This document shows, in pieces, positions 1 through 8,366 of a DNA stretch of 64,000 nucleotides; within the stretch, counting starts at the first letter, position 1; each line of letters begins with the position of its first letter. Source of the stretch: Clavibacter michiganensis. Its GTDB lineage: Bacteria; Actinomycetota; Actinomycetes; Actinomycetales; Microbacteriaceae. Both the position numbers and the translations under genes were made by a program. The stretch spans positions 2,542,001-2,606,000 of the forward strand of contig NZ_CP080437.1 of NCBI RefSeq assembly GCF_021216655.1, read 5' to 3'. Under the pieces are notes generated by a model. The model made no database searches. It was not told where the DNA came from and saw only the letters and a program-made list of their open reading frames with translations.

Positions 1-165
1 AGCGGCCTGCGCGATGTCGTGGATGGTGGTGGCCGCCATGCCGCGCTGCTCGAAGAGCGCGAGGGCCGCCTCGCTGATCTCGGTGGTCGTCGCCATGCGC
101 CGCCGCTCGCGGAGGCCGGTCGCGCCGGTGCCGGCCGCGTCCGCCGGGTCGCTCGCTGCGCTCAT
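1..165 (-). CDS. TetR/AcrR family regulator, N-terminal part (gene runs off the window)
   Basis: The first 55 codons of a TetR-type repressor are visible and the rest lies beyond base 1. After a Thr/Ala/Gly-rich leader the sequence shows the classic TetR helix-turn-helix start (residues about 27-55: EISEAALALFEQRG, then AATTIHDIAQAA). The ATG at 165 follows a purine-rich ribosome binding site (GGAGGCGGAGGA). It diverges from the DHA2 exporter gene at 309, the usual arrangement for a repressor that controls the pump and itself. The ligand is unknown, and the family call is firm although only the DNA-binding end is seen. Confidence 0.85.
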   Translation of the reverse strand, partial: MSAASDPADAAGTGATGLRERRRMATTTEISEAALALFEQRGMAATTIHDIAQAA

Positions 166-212
166 GTCGTCCTCCGCCTCCCGCGGATCCGACCTGCCGG
201 ATCCGCCGTTCG

Positions 213-245
213 TGTCATAGACTGCCACATGGTCCGAGTCTGACA
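213..245. promoter_or_regulatory. Inverted repeat, probable TetR operator between the divergent regulator and exporter genes
   Basis: TGTCAtaGACT on the left mirrors AGTCTGACA on the right, separated by 13 bases. Apart from a two-base bulge the arms are perfect. It lies midway between the start codons at 165 (minus) and 309 (plus), where both promoters must be. Its use by the flanking TetR protein is inferred from position and symmetry. Confidence 0.5.
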
Positions 246-308
246 TCCGGATCGTCCCCGCTCCGCAGCGTCGCGTGCGCCCCGCCATCCACTCCCCGGA
301 GACACCCC

Positions 309-1847
309 ATGACCACGCCGCCCACCGCCGACACCCGGCGCGACGCCACCTCGCGCGACGAGACCCTGCCCGCCGCGGCCCGCGCCGCGTCCGACCGCGC
401 CGTCGCGCCCGAGGACGAGCGCCTGCCGCACGGCGCCCCGCTCGTCATCGGCCTGCTCGTGGTCGCGGCCTTCGTCGTGATCCTCAACGAGACGATCATG
501 AGCGTCGCGCTGCCGAGCCTCATGGCCGACCTCGACATCACCACCGCCACCGCGCAGTGGCTCACCACCGGCTTCATGCTCACGATGGCCGTCGTGATCC
601 CCGCGACCGGCTTCATCCTGCAGCGCTTCTCCACGCGCCAGGTGTTCGGCGCCGCCATGACGCTGTTCTCGATCGGCACGCTCATCGCCGCCATCGCGCC
701 CGGCTTCGGCATCCTGCTCGTGGGCCGCATCGTGCAGGCCAGCGGCACGGCGATCATGATGCCGCTGCTGTTCACGACCGTGCTCAACCTGGTGCCCGCC
801 GCGCGCCGCGGCCGCCTCATGGGCGTCATCTCCATCGTCATCGCGGTCGCCCCGGCGATCGGCCCGACGGTCTCCGGCCTCATCCTCAGCTCGCTGTCGT
901 GGCGCTGGATGTTCTGGATCGTGCTGCCCATCGCGCTCGTGGCGCTCACGCTCGGCCTCTGGAAGATCACGAACCTCACGACCCCGCGGAAGCTGCCGTT
1001 CGACATCCTCTCCGTCGTGCTCTCGACGCTCGCGTTCGGCGGCCTGATCTTCGGCCTGTCGAGCCTCGGCGAGTCGGCCGAGGGCGACGCGCCGCTGCCG
1101 CTGTGGATCCCCATCACGGTCGGCGTGCTCGCGCTCGCCGCCTTCATCACCCGCCAGATCGCGCTGCAGCGCCAGGACCGCGCCCTCATGGACCTGCGCA
1201 CCTTCCGCAGCCGCCCGTTCGTGGTCGCGATCATCATGGTGAGCGTCAGCATGATGGCGCTGTTCGGCAGCCTCATCGTCCTGCCGCTCTACCTGCAGAA
1301 CGTGCTCGAGCTCGGCACGCTCGAGACCGGCCTGCTGCTGCTCCCGGGCGGCGCGCTCATGGCGATCCTGTCGCCCATCGTCGGCCGCCTCTTCGACCGC
1401 GTCGGGCCGCGCCCGCTCGTGATCCCCGGCGCCATCATCGTGAGCATCGCCCTCTGGGGCATGACCACGATGCTGCACGAGGGCACGTCCATCGGCTGGG
1501 TCATCGCGGTGCACCTGGTGCTCAACGCCGGGCTGGCGTTCATGTTCACGCCGCTGCTCACCTCGGCGCTCGGATCCCTGCCGCCGCGCCTCTACTCGCA
1601 CGGCAGCGCGACGGTCTCCACGATGCAGCAGCTCGCGGGCGCCGCGGGCACCGCGCTCTTCGTCACGGTGCTCACGACCACGACGGTCGCGGGCCTCGCC
1701 GACGGCCAGTCGGAGGTCACGGCCACCGCGGCCGGCGTGCAGGCGGCCTTCATGATCGGCGGCTTCATCTCGCTGGCCGCGATCGTGGCGTCGTTCTTCG
1801 TGCGCCGCCCCACCGAGCCCGTCCCGGAGGGCGTCGCGGCCCACTGA
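309..1847 (+). CDS. MFS transporter, DHA2 (EmrB/QacA) family drug exporter
   Basis: A 512-residue proton-driven exporter of the major facilitator superfamily. A roughly 45-residue charged leader precedes the first membrane helix (LVIGLLVVAAFVVILNETIM), followed by many further hydrophobic segments, consistent with the 14-helix DHA2 family. Family marks include NETIMSVALPSL in helix 1, the GRIVQASG stretch, and PAIGPTVSG, which matches the antiporter motif C of drug exporters. The ATG has GGAG a few bases upstream. It is divergent from a TetR gene, so it is probably de-repressed by its own substrate. Substrate cannot be read from sequence; these pumps handle drugs, dyes or plant phenolics. Confidence 0.88.
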   Translation: MTTPPTADTRRDATSRDETLPAAARAASDRAVAPEDERLPHGAPLVIGLLVVAAFVVILNETIMSVALPSLMADLDITTATAQWLTTGFMLTMAVVIPATGFILQRFSTRQVFGAAMTLFSIGTLIAAIAPGFGILLVGRIVQASGTAIMMPLLFTTVLNLVPAARRGRLMGVISIVIAVAPAIGPTVSGLILSSLSWRWMFWIVLPIALVALTLGLWKITNLTTPRKLPFDILSVVLSTLAFGGLIFGLSSLGESAEGDAPLPLWIPITVGVLALAAFITRQIALQRQDRALMDLRTFRSRPFVVAIIMVSVSMMALFGSLIVLPLYLQNVLELGTLETGLLLLPGGALMAILSPIVGRLFDRVGPRPLVIPGAIIVSIALWGMTTMLHEGTSIGWVIAVHLVLNAGLAFMFTPLLTSALGSLPPRLYSHGSATVSTMQQLAGAAGTALFVTVLTTTTVAGLADGQSEVTATAAGVQAAFMIGGFISLAAIVASFFVRRPTEPVPEGVAAH

Positions 1848-1890
1848 GTCGGGAGTCGGGGCGGGTCCGACGACGGTCTTCCCCCGAGCG

Positions 1891-1925
1891 GCTAAGCGTG
1901 TTAGCTTGTAGCTAAGACGATTAGC
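1891..1925. promoter_or_regulatory. Two tandem GCTAA-N5-TTAGC operators ahead of the hydrolase-TetR operon
   Basis: GCTAA-N5-TTAGC occurs at 1891-1905 and again at 1911-1925. The copies start exactly 20 bp apart, about two helical turns, so two dimers would bind the same DNA face. They lie 17 bp before the hydrolase ATG. The TetR gene that is second in the operon (2789) is the likely ligand, giving autoregulation. Confidence 0.65.
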
Positions 1926-1941
1926 TGCCCGGGAGGACACG

Positions 1942-2796
1942 ATGAGCGAGACCCTGAAGATCGGCGCGGAGACCCTCGCCTACGACCTGAGCGGCGACGG
2001 CCCGCTCGTCGTGCTCGCGCACGGCATGGGCGACAGCCGCCGCTCCTACCGCTTCCTCGTGCCGGGGCTCGTGGCCGCCGGCTACCGGGTGGCGAACGTC
2101 GACGTCCGCGGCTGCGGGGAGTCGAGCACCGGCTGGACCGGCTACAGCCGCACCGACATCGCGGGCGACCTCGTCGCCCTCGTCCGGCACCTCGGCGGCC
2201 CGGCCGTCGTCGTCGGCCAGTCGATCAGCGGCGGCGCGGCGACCATCGCGGCGGCCGACGCCCCCGACGTCATCACCGGCGTCGTCGAGCTCGCGCCGTT
2301 CACCCGCGCGCAGTCGGCGGACATCGGCGGTCTCCTCCGTGCCAAGGCCCACAGGGCGGCCACCGTGCAGCTCGCCCGCGTGCTCCTCGCCGGCAGCCTC
2401 GCCGGCTGGATGAAGTACCTCGACCTCGCGTTCCCCACCAAGCCCGCCGACTGGGCCGCCGAGAGCGCCCGCATCCGCACGAGCCTCGAGCGACCAGAGC
2501 GCATGGCCGTGCTGCGGGCGATGGCGAAGACGACCCCGGCGGACGCGGGCGCGCGGCTCGCCGACGTCCGGTGCCCCGTGCTCGTGGTCGAGGGCGGCGC
2601 GGATCCCGACTGGGCCGACCCGCGGGCCGAGGGCGAGCGGATCCTCGCTGACCTGCCCGACGGCCTCGGCGAGCTCGCGGTCATCGACGGCGCCGGGCAC
2701 TACCCGCACACCGAGACGCCGGACCGGGTGCTGGCCCTGCTCCTGCCGTTCCTCGGCCGCACGCTCGCCGCGACGACCCCGGGCGCCCGTGCCTAG
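1942..2796 (+). CDS. Alpha/beta-fold hydrolase
   Basis: A 284-residue soluble serine hydrolase. Visible marks are the oxyanion strand LVVLAHGMGDS (about residues 22-32), the nucleophile elbow GQSISGG with Ser94, a likely acid in VVEGGADPDW and the terminal His in GAGHYPHTE. Length fits the family. The ATG follows GGGAGGACACG. It is the first gene of an operon whose next gene, a TetR regulator, starts inside its last codons, so the substrate or product is probably the effector of that regulator. It could be an esterase, epoxide hydrolase or lactonase; sequence alone does not decide. Confidence 0.85.
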   Translation: MSETLKIGAETLAYDLSGDGPLVVLAHGMGDSRRSYRFLVPGLVAAGYRVANVDVRGCGESSTGWTGYSRTDIAGDLVALVRHLGGPAVVVGQSISGGAATIAAADAPDVITGVVELAPFTRAQSADIGGLLRAKAHRAATVQLARVLLAGSLAGWMKYLDLAFPTKPADWAAESARIRTSLERPERMAVLRAMAKTTPADAGARLADVRCPVLVVEGGADPDWADPRAEGERILADLPDGLGELAVIDGAGHYPHTETPDRVLALLLPFLGRTLAATTPGARA

Positions 2797-3373
2797 GGCC
2801 GGGCTCGACGCCGCGACGGTCACCGAGGCGGGCGCCGCGCTCGCCGACGAGATCGGCCTCGCGGGCCTCAGCATGGGCGCGGTCGCCGAGCGGCTCGGCG
2901 TCAAGACGCCGTCGCTCTACAAGCACGTCGCCTCCCTCGCGGACCTCCAGCACCGGATCGCCGTCCTCGCCACCGCCGAGGCGGGCGACGCGATGCGTGA
3001 CGCCACGCAGGGTCGATCCGGCGAGGAGGCGCTGACCGGCGCGGCGCACGCCCTGCGCGACTACGTGACCTCGCACCCGGGGCGCTACGCCGCGACGGTC
3101 GGAGCGCGGTCGACGGGCGACGGGGATCCGCTGGACCCGGCCCGCGAGCGCGCCCTCGACGCCCTGTCCGCCGTGCTGCACGGGTACCGGCTCGACGAGG
3201 CCGACCGGATCCACGCGCTGCGGATGCTGCGGAGCGTGCTGCACGGCTTCGCGACCCTGGAGGTCGCCGACGACTTCCAGATGGCGACCGACATCGACGT
3301 GAGCTTCGGCTGGATCGTCGCGTTCCTCGACGGCGGCCTCCGGGCGACGGCCGGCGGCGGGCGCGCGTCGTGA
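2789..3373 (+). CDS. TetR/AcrR family regulator with WHG-type (TetR_C_33-like) C-terminal domain
   Basis: 194 residues, GTG start overlapping the end of the hydrolase gene by 8 bases, which suggests translational coupling. The helix-turn-helix is at about residues 24-52 (LSMGAVAERLGVKTPSLYKHV). The C-terminal half has the spaced pattern of the WHG-type ligand domain (GRYAAT near residue 100, LRMLRSVLHGFATLE near 155, FGWIVAFLDGGL near the end). It probably represses its own operon at the two GCTAA-N5-TTAGC sites upstream. The C-terminal domain name is a family inference from pattern; the TetR call is secure. Confidence 0.85.
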   Translation: MPRAGLDAATVTEAGAALADEIGLAGLSMGAVAERLGVKTPSLYKHVASLADLQHRIAVLATAEAGDAMRDATQGRSGEEALTGAAHALRDYVTSHPGRYAATVGARSTGDGDPLDPARERALDALSAVLHGYRLDEADRIHALRMLRSVLHGFATLEVADDFQMATDIDVSFGWIVAFLDGGLRATAGGGRAS

Positions 3374-3777
3374 GCGGCGTGCGACCAGGGACGCGGACGG
3401 CGGCGCGGCCCGGCACACGGCCGCCCGGGCACGACCCTCTCGCCGGCGGCCTGCGGTTCCTCGCCGAGCTGATCGCGTGGGTCGCGACCCCATGGGCGCT
3501 GTGGCCGCACTCGATCCCGCTGGCCGTCTGCGCGGTCGTCCTGCTGATCGGCCTCCCCGCGGTCTTCAGCACCCCCGGCGACCGGCCCGGCGGCGACGGC
3601 CCGGTCGCGGCGCCCGGCATCGTGACGATCCTGCTCGTGCTGCTGCAGCTGGTCGCGGCGTCGCTGGCGGCGTGGGCGATCTGGCCGACGTGGATCGCCG
3701 TGGCCGTGACGGCGCTGTGCCTCGCGGTGGTGGTCACCGAGCAGCCGCGCTGGCGGGCGCTGACGCGGCGTCGCTAG
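3370..3777 (+). CDS. Small integral membrane protein, possibly DUF2568 (YrdB-like)
   Basis: 135 residues with a GTG start overlapping the TetR stop by 4 bases, so it is the third gene of the hydrolase operon. A Pro/Arg-rich N-terminus is followed by about four hydrophobic segments (from residues near 28, 50, 80 and 105). The pattern RFLAELIAWVA, then a Pro/Gly-rich linker containing STPGDRPGG, then ILLVLLQLVAASLAAWAIW resembles DUF2568 proteins. The function of that family is not known. Its stop codon overlaps the convergent gene on the other strand. Confidence 0.6.
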   Translation: MSGVRPGTRTAARPGTRPPGHDPLAGGLRFLAELIAWVATPWALWPHSIPLAVCAVVLLIGLPAVFSTPGDRPGGDGPVAAPGIVTILLVLLQLVAASLAAWAIWPTWIAVAVTALCLAVVVTEQPRWRALTRRR

Positions 3778-4178
3778 CGCGCCGCGGCCTCCGGGCGTCG
3801 CCACCACCGGAGCAGCGTCGGCGCCGTGGTCAGCACGAGGATCGCGAACAGGGTCTGGTCCACCACGCCCCACCCCGAGAGGCCGCCGATCGTCGCGAAC
3901 ACCGTCCAGTTGACCGCGATGTCGGCGACGATCACGGCCATGCCGAGCGCGACCCCGGTGCGGCGCCGTCGGGCCAGCAGGGCGATGACGAGCGGATCCA
4001 GCACCGTGAGCGACAGCCAGAAGGCGCGGAGCGCGAGCGGGAAGCCGGCGTAGACGTCCGCCCCGCCGATCACGATGTCGAGGACGTGGGTGGTGGTGCC
4101 GATGCCGAAGCCCGCGATCCAGAGGATCCGGACGATCCGCGGCCCGCGCTCGGGATCGCGGCGGCGCACGTCGCCCAC
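3774..4178 (-). CDS. Hypothetical four-helix membrane protein
   Basis: 134 residues. I chose the GTG at 4178, one base after the stop codon of the upstream TetR gene, giving a coupled pair; longer starts would run through the TetR gene in another frame. After a basic cytoplasmic N-terminus there are about four membrane segments (VRILWIAGFGIG, ALRAFWLSLTVL, ALGMAVIVADIAVNW, LFAILVLTTAP). I do not recognise a named family. Its link to the TetR gene suggests a membrane role in the same response. Confidence 0.6.
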   Translation of the reverse strand: MGDVRRRDPERGPRIVRILWIAGFGIGTTTHVLDIVIGGADVYAGFPLALRAFWLSLTVLDPLVIALLARRRRTGVALGMAVIVADIAVNWTVFATIGGLSGWGVVDQTLFAILVLTTAPTLLRWWRRPEAAAR

Positions 4179-4179
4179 C

Positions 4180-4929
4180 TCAGCCCCAGCTCGCCGAGCC
4201 CGGCGCGACCGCGGCCCGGGTGCCCCCGCGCCAGCGCGCGATCGACTGCTCCACGTACTCGCCGACGAGGGCCGGCAGGTCGAGGCTCGGGTTGTGGATC
4301 CACTGGATCTCGAGCCCGTCGAGGATCGCCAGGAAGCACGCGGACTCGTAGGCGAGCGTCGCGTCGTCCATGGGCGGCACCTGCCCGAGGGCGACGGCCT
4401 CGCCGATGCGGCGGCGGATCTGCGCGATCGTGCGCGCATACCGGCCGCGCATGTACTCGTGCGCCGGATGCGTGGCGTCGCTGGTCTCGGTCGCGAAGGT
4501 CAGGTACAGCTCGAGGAAGCCGCGGTGCTCCACGTGGTATCGCATCAGGTCGACGAAGGCGCGGAGCGCGGGCAGGCCCGGGGCGGCCTCGGAGACGAAC
4601 GGCTGCTGCCGGTCCCACTGCCGCAGCACCTCCGTGAGGAGCTCCTCCTTGCGGAAGTAGCGGAGCACGGCCGCGGGCGAGACGCCCACCTCGTCGGCGA
4701 TCTCCTTGATGGTCGCGGCACCGTAGCCGCGGACGCCGAACACGCGGACGGCCGCCGCGACGATCTCCGCGCGCCGGCGGACGCCCGTGGAGTAGAGGCC
4801 GCGAGCCGTCGATCCCGGGGGCTCGCCCGGGCCCGGATCCGTGCCCGCATCCGCACCAGCATGCGGAAAGTTTTCCGTCGTGACCGAGGATGCGCGGCGT
4901 CGCGGGGCGGCGCTCCTCGACTCGGTCAC
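4180..4929 (-). CDS. TetR/AcrR family regulator
   Basis: 249 residues from a GTG at 4929 with GGGAGG eight to nine bases upstream. About 60 low-complexity residues precede the helix-turn-helix (RAEIVAAAVRVFGVRGYGAATIKEIADEVGVSPAAVLRYFRKEELLTEVL, given here as separate motifs: RRRAEIVAAA, GAATIKEIADE, VSPAAVLRYF). The ligand domain contains LPALRAFVDLM and HNPSLDLPALV. It is divergent from a sugar-catabolic operon and is probably its local repressor, acting at the inverted repeat at 4988-5008. The long N-terminal tail is unusual for the family, which normally starts within 10-20 residues of the helix-turn-helix, so a shorter start inside it is possible. Confidence 0.82.
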   Translation of the reverse strand: MTESRSAAPRRRASSVTTENFPHAGADAGTDPGPGEPPGSTARGLYSTGVRRRAEIVAAAVRVFGVRGYGAATIKEIADEVGVSPAAVLRYFRKEELLTEVLRQWDRQQPFVSEAAPGLPALRAFVDLMRYHVEHRGFLELYLTFATETSDATHPAHEYMRGRYARTIAQIRRRIGEAVALGQVPPMDDATLAYESACFLAILDGLEIQWIHNPSLDLPALVGEYVEQSIARWRGGTRAAVAPGSASWG

Positions 4930-4987
4930 GATGCAGATCCTCCCTCTTGTGCGTCCATGGACCCGGACGTACAGTGACTCAACCGTA

Positions 4988-5008
4988 AACGAAGCGTCAG
5001 TATTCGTT
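4988..5008. promoter_or_regulatory. Inverted repeat AACGAA-N9-TTCGTT, probable operator of the sugar operon
   Basis: A perfect six-base inverted repeat with a nine-base spacer lies in the divergent gap between the TetR gene (start 4929) and the oxidoreductase gene (start 5041). It sits where a repressor would block the rightward promoter. Binding by the neighbouring TetR protein is inferred. Confidence 0.5.
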
Positions 5009-5040
5009 CCGCGGTGATCATTGCTAGGGACGAGGGCGTC

Positions 5041-6129
5041 GTGGGCGAAGAGGTGTTCGGTGTGGGCCTTGTCGGGGCCGGGCCGGTCGGGCAGGCCATC
5101 CACCTGCCGACCCTGGCGCGCATGGCGGACCGGTTCCGGGTCGTCCACGTGATGGACGTCGACGCGGACGTCGCCGAGCGGGTCGCCGCCCGGGCCGGTG
5201 CCCGGCACTCGACCGACGCGGACGCGCTCATCCAGGATCCGGCCGTGGACGTCGTCGTCATCGGCAGCCCGAACCGCTTCCATGCCGAGCAGGTGATCGC
5301 CTCGTGCCGCGCCGGCAAGCGCGCCGTGCTCTGCGAGAAGCCGCTCGCCGTCTCCGCGGAGGAGGGCCGGGCCATCGCCCGCGCGTCCGCCGAGCACGGC
5401 GTGCCCGTGATCGTCGGCACCATGCACGCCTTCGACCCCGCGTGGATCGCCGCGGTCGACGCCTGGGACGCCTCCGGCCGCGCGCCGCACACCGTCCGCA
5501 TCTCGGCCGTCATCCCGCCGAACCCCGACTCCGAGGACTCCGCCACCGAGATCGTCGGCCGCCCCGCACCCCGCGTCGCGGGCGAGCCGGACGTCGAGGC
5601 GCAGGCGCTCGCGGTCACCGGCGGCGTGCTCGGCCTCGCGATCCACGACCTCCCGCTCGCGCGCCGCCTCCTGCCCGATGCCCGCCCGCGCGTGCTCAGC
5701 GCGCGCGCCCTCCGGCCGTGGGGCTACGAGATCGTCGCGATGGTGGGCGAGAGCGTGCTCGAGATCCACGGCATCGGCGGCGCATCGTGGGATCCCGAGT
5801 GGACGCTCGACGCCGTCGCGCGCGACCGCTCCCTCCACGTCGACTTCTCGCTCTCCTACGTGCACGCCGGATCCAGCACCGCCACCCTCACGGACACCCG
5901 CGGCACCACCGGCTGGGGCCCCTACCCGGACAACGGCTACGTCGGCGAGTGGGAGCACGTGCACGACGTGATCACGGGCCGGGCCGGGGCGGTGCCGATG
6001 GAGGCGCAGCTCGCCGACCTCGACCTGGCTACGGACATCGCGGAGCAGAGCGCGGCGATCATCCGGTCGGGCGGCGCCGTCCCCACAGCGACGGGCGTGG
6101 ACGCACCCCGGACGGAGGTCGCGGCATGA
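5041..6129 (+). CDS. Gfo/Idh/MocA family NAD(P)-dependent oxidoreductase
   Basis: About 362 residues. The N-terminal Rossmann fold has GLVGAGPVGQ and the family signature CEKPLAVS; the C-terminal half is the alpha/beta domain that binds the sugar. I chose the GTG at 5041 because AGGGACGAGG lies just upstream; an in-frame GTG at 5014 would add nine residues. The family oxidises or epimerises sugars, inositols or amino sugars with NAD(P). It heads an operon with an unknown protein, a solute-binding protein and two sugar permeases, so it probably acts on the imported sugar. The substrate is not readable. Confidence 0.85.
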   Translation: MGEEVFGVGLVGAGPVGQAIHLPTLARMADRFRVVHVMDVDADVAERVAARAGARHSTDADALIQDPAVDVVVIGSPNRFHAEQVIASCRAGKRAVLCEKPLAVSAEEGRAIARASAEHGVPVIVGTMHAFDPAWIAAVDAWDASGRAPHTVRISAVIPPNPDSEDSATEIVGRPAPRVAGEPDVEAQALAVTGGVLGLAIHDLPLARRLLPDARPRVLSARALRPWGYEIVAMVGESVLEIHGIGGASWDPEWTLDAVARDRSLHVDFSLSYVHAGSSTATLTDTRGTTGWGPYPDNGYVGEWEHVHDVITGRAGAVPMEAQLADLDLATDIAEQSAAIIRSGGAVPTATGVDAPRTEVAA

Positions 6130-6938
6130 CCGCCCTCACCCTCCGCATCGACGGCGGCGGATCGGCGACCCACGCGCACGCGGCCGTCGCGACCCTCGCC
6201 TCCCTGCCCGAGTCCTTCCGCCGCACCGACGACGCGGGAGACGTGGTCGTGGTCGCCGGCGGCGCGGGCTGGGCCGGCCGCGCGACGGCAGCCGCCCGAT
6301 CCGGCGCCCGCGCCCTCCTCGTGCTCGACCCAGGTCCCGCCTCCGACCCCGAGCTCGCCGACCTCGCCGCGGCGGGCGTCCCCGTGGTGCTCGACGTGCC
6401 GTGGCGGCACGACGAGGCCGTGCGCCGGGTCGCCCCGCGGATCCACCGCCTCGCCGCCCCCGGCGCCCTGTTCGAGGCGCGCGCGACGGTCGCGTCGACC
6501 GACGACCTCGCCGGCGCAGCCCGCGCGCTGGCCCTGACCGCGCAGGTGCTCGTCGGATCCCCGCTCACCGAGCTGGCGCCGCTCGCCCGGACCCCCGACC
6601 ACCTCATGCTCTCGGGCCAGACCGCCTCGGGCGTCCACGTGATCGTGAGCGCGGTCGTCACGGCGCACGCCCACGCGTGCGCGACCTTCCGGCTCGTCGT
6701 CGGCGACCGCGCCGCGCACGTCGCCCTCCCCGCGCCCGGCACGGCAGCACCGGGGCGCGCGAGCGTCACGGACGCCGCCGGCCGCGAGGACCTCCCGGTC
6801 GTCTTCGAGTCCGGCCACCGCACCGCGATGCGCCTCGCCCGCGACGGCGCCCACGGCCGACAGGTGCCCGACGACGTCGCCGACCTCCGCTCGCTCCTCG
6901 CCGCCGCGCCCGCGCTCGCCGCCGACGCGCGCCCCTAG
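6126..6938 (+). CDS. Unknown protein, co-transcribed with the sugar oxidoreductase
   Basis: 270 residues, ATG overlapping the previous stop (ATGA). It has no signal peptide and no membrane segment. A Rossmann-like beginning (DVVVVAGGAGWAGRA, then ALLVLDPG, VPVVLDVPWRHDEAVRRV) is followed by beta-rich sequence resembling the substrate-binding half of a sugar oxidoreductase. It reads like a degenerate partner of the Gfo/Idh/MocA enzyme encoded in front, perhaps a subunit that lost the NAD-binding glycine pattern. I cannot assign a family. Position between enzyme and transporter implies a role in handling the same compound. Confidence 0.65.
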   Translation: MTALTLRIDGGGSATHAHAAVATLASLPESFRRTDDAGDVVVVAGGAGWAGRATAAARSGARALLVLDPGPASDPELADLAAAGVPVVLDVPWRHDEAVRRVAPRIHRLAAPGALFEARATVASTDDLAGAARALALTAQVLVGSPLTELAPLARTPDHLMLSGQTASGVHVIVSAVVTAHAHACATFRLVVGDRAAHVALPAPGTAAPGRASVTDAAGREDLPVVFESGHRTAMRLARDGAHGRQVPDDVADLRSLLAAAPALAADARP

Positions 6939-6992
6939 ACCCAGCCCCTTCCCTTCCACCACACACAGCACCACCGGACAACGGAGTCAGAA

Positions 6993-8315
6993 ATGCCACA
7001 GCAGTCATCCAGCGCCTTCGGCAACGGCCTCACCCGACGATCCCTCCTGAGCGCGGGCGTCGGCGCCGCGGCGGTCGGCCTCCTCGCCGCATGCAGCGGC
7101 GGCGGCGGAGGCGCGAGCGGCGCCGCCGGCGACCTCAAGTTCTGGAACATGCCCTGGGGAGCGCCCGCCTTCCTCACGGAGGACAAGGTGATCTCCGCCG
7201 CGTACAAGCCCGCGAGCGGGTTCGGCAAGGTCAGCTACCAGCAGGTCCAGTGGGCCAACTTCACGCAGACCTTCTCGACCGCGGTCGCCGCCAACAACGG
7301 CCCGGCCGTGAGCTCGGGCGGTGGGACGACGGCGTTCCTCTTCGAGTCGCAGGGCAAGATCGCGTACGCCGACGACCTCATCGAGACGTGGAAGGGCAAC
7401 GGGATCTACGACGACTTCCTCCCCGGCCTCGTCGACACCCTGAAGACGGCCAACGGCTACGCGGCCGTCCCGTACAACCTCGACATGCGCATGTACTGGT
7501 ACCGCAAGGACCTGCTCGAGAAGGCCGGCGCCGACGTGCCGACCGACTGGGACTCCTACGAGGCCGCGTGCGCCGCCCTCAAGAAGATCGGCGTCTACGG
7601 CTACGGCACCCGCTCGGGCGCGGGCGCCTTCACCGGCTTCCACCAGATCGTCGCCCACATGATCAACAACGGCGGCGGTCTCTTCGACGGCGACCAGAAC
7701 CCGGACGTCGTGACGGACAAGAACATCGAGGCCGTCGAGTGGGTGCTCGGCATGGTGAAGAACGGCTACGTGGATCCCCGCAGCGCCACCTACACCTCCG
7801 ACAACGCGTACCAGCAGATGGACGCGGGCACGTTCGGCATGTTCTGGGACGGCGCGGGAGCCACGGCGAACGTGACGCCCGAGACGGCGGCGCAGATGGT
7901 GGTGGGCGACCCGCTCGTGGGCCCCGGCGGCGAGAAGGGCGCGCTCTACTTCCCGAACAACATCATGATGTACAAGTCGACGCCCAGCCAGGAGAACAGC
8001 GAGGCGTTCCTCACGTACTACTACCAGAACATGAAGTCGCTCTGGACGAAGCAGACGGGCATCGGCCTGCCGCCGCTGAAGTCCATCGCCGACGAGGCGT
8101 ACGCGGATGACCCGAACACCACGAAGATCCTCAACGACTGGCAGCCCATCTCGAAGACCTGGGGTGCTCCGGGCTCGAACACGGTGTTCCAGAACGTGAC
8201 CAAGGTCGACGGCACGCAGCCGACCATCTCGTTCACGCAGGCGGTCCTCGCCGGCACCGTCACGGCGAAGGCCGCCCTCGAGACGCTGCAGAAGGAGCTG
8301 GAGGCCGGCGCGTGA
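6993..8315 (+). CDS. Extracellular sugar-binding lipoprotein of an ABC importer (Tat-exported, CUT1 type)
   Basis: 440 residues. The N-terminus carries a twin-arginine signal (TRRSLLSAG, Arg15-Arg16) ending in the lipobox LLAAC with Cys34, so it is exported folded and anchored to the membrane by lipid. The mature part has group 1 solute-binding features: LKFWNMPWG at the start, YWYRKDLLEKAGADVPTDW, GTFGMFWDGAG and a periplasmic-type C-terminal helix. It captures the sugar for the two permeases that follow. Ligand unknown; the GH2 enzyme and oxidoreductases nearby favour an oligosaccharide or glycoside. Confidence 0.9.
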   Translation: MPQQSSSAFGNGLTRRSLLSAGVGAAAVGLLAACSGGGGGASGAAGDLKFWNMPWGAPAFLTEDKVISAAYKPASGFGKVSYQQVQWANFTQTFSTAVAANNGPAVSSGGGTTAFLFESQGKIAYADDLIETWKGNGIYDDFLPGLVDTLKTANGYAAVPYNLDMRMYWYRKDLLEKAGADVPTDWDSYEAACAALKKIGVYGYGTRSGAGAFTGFHQIVAHMINNGGGLFDGDQNPDVVTDKNIEAVEWVLGMVKNGYVDPRSATYTSDNAYQQMDAGTFGMFWDGAGATANVTPETAAQMVVGDPLVGPGGEKGALYFPNNIMMYKSTPSQENSEAFLTYYYQNMKSLWTKQTGIGLPPLKSIADEAYADDPNTTKILNDWQPISKTWGAPGSNTVFQNVTKVDGTQPTISFTQAVLAGTVTAKAALETLQKELEAGA

Positions 8316-8366
8316 TCCGCGTGATCCGCGTCGTCCCGGAGGCCGTGACGTGGACGGGGTGATCTG

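Noticed and set aside
162..1940. A 592-codon open frame on the minus strand opposite the first DHA2 exporter
   Set aside because: It is Arg/Asp/Glu/Gly low-complexity translation of antisense G+C-rich codons; the plus-strand exporter has clear family motifs and a ribosome binding site.
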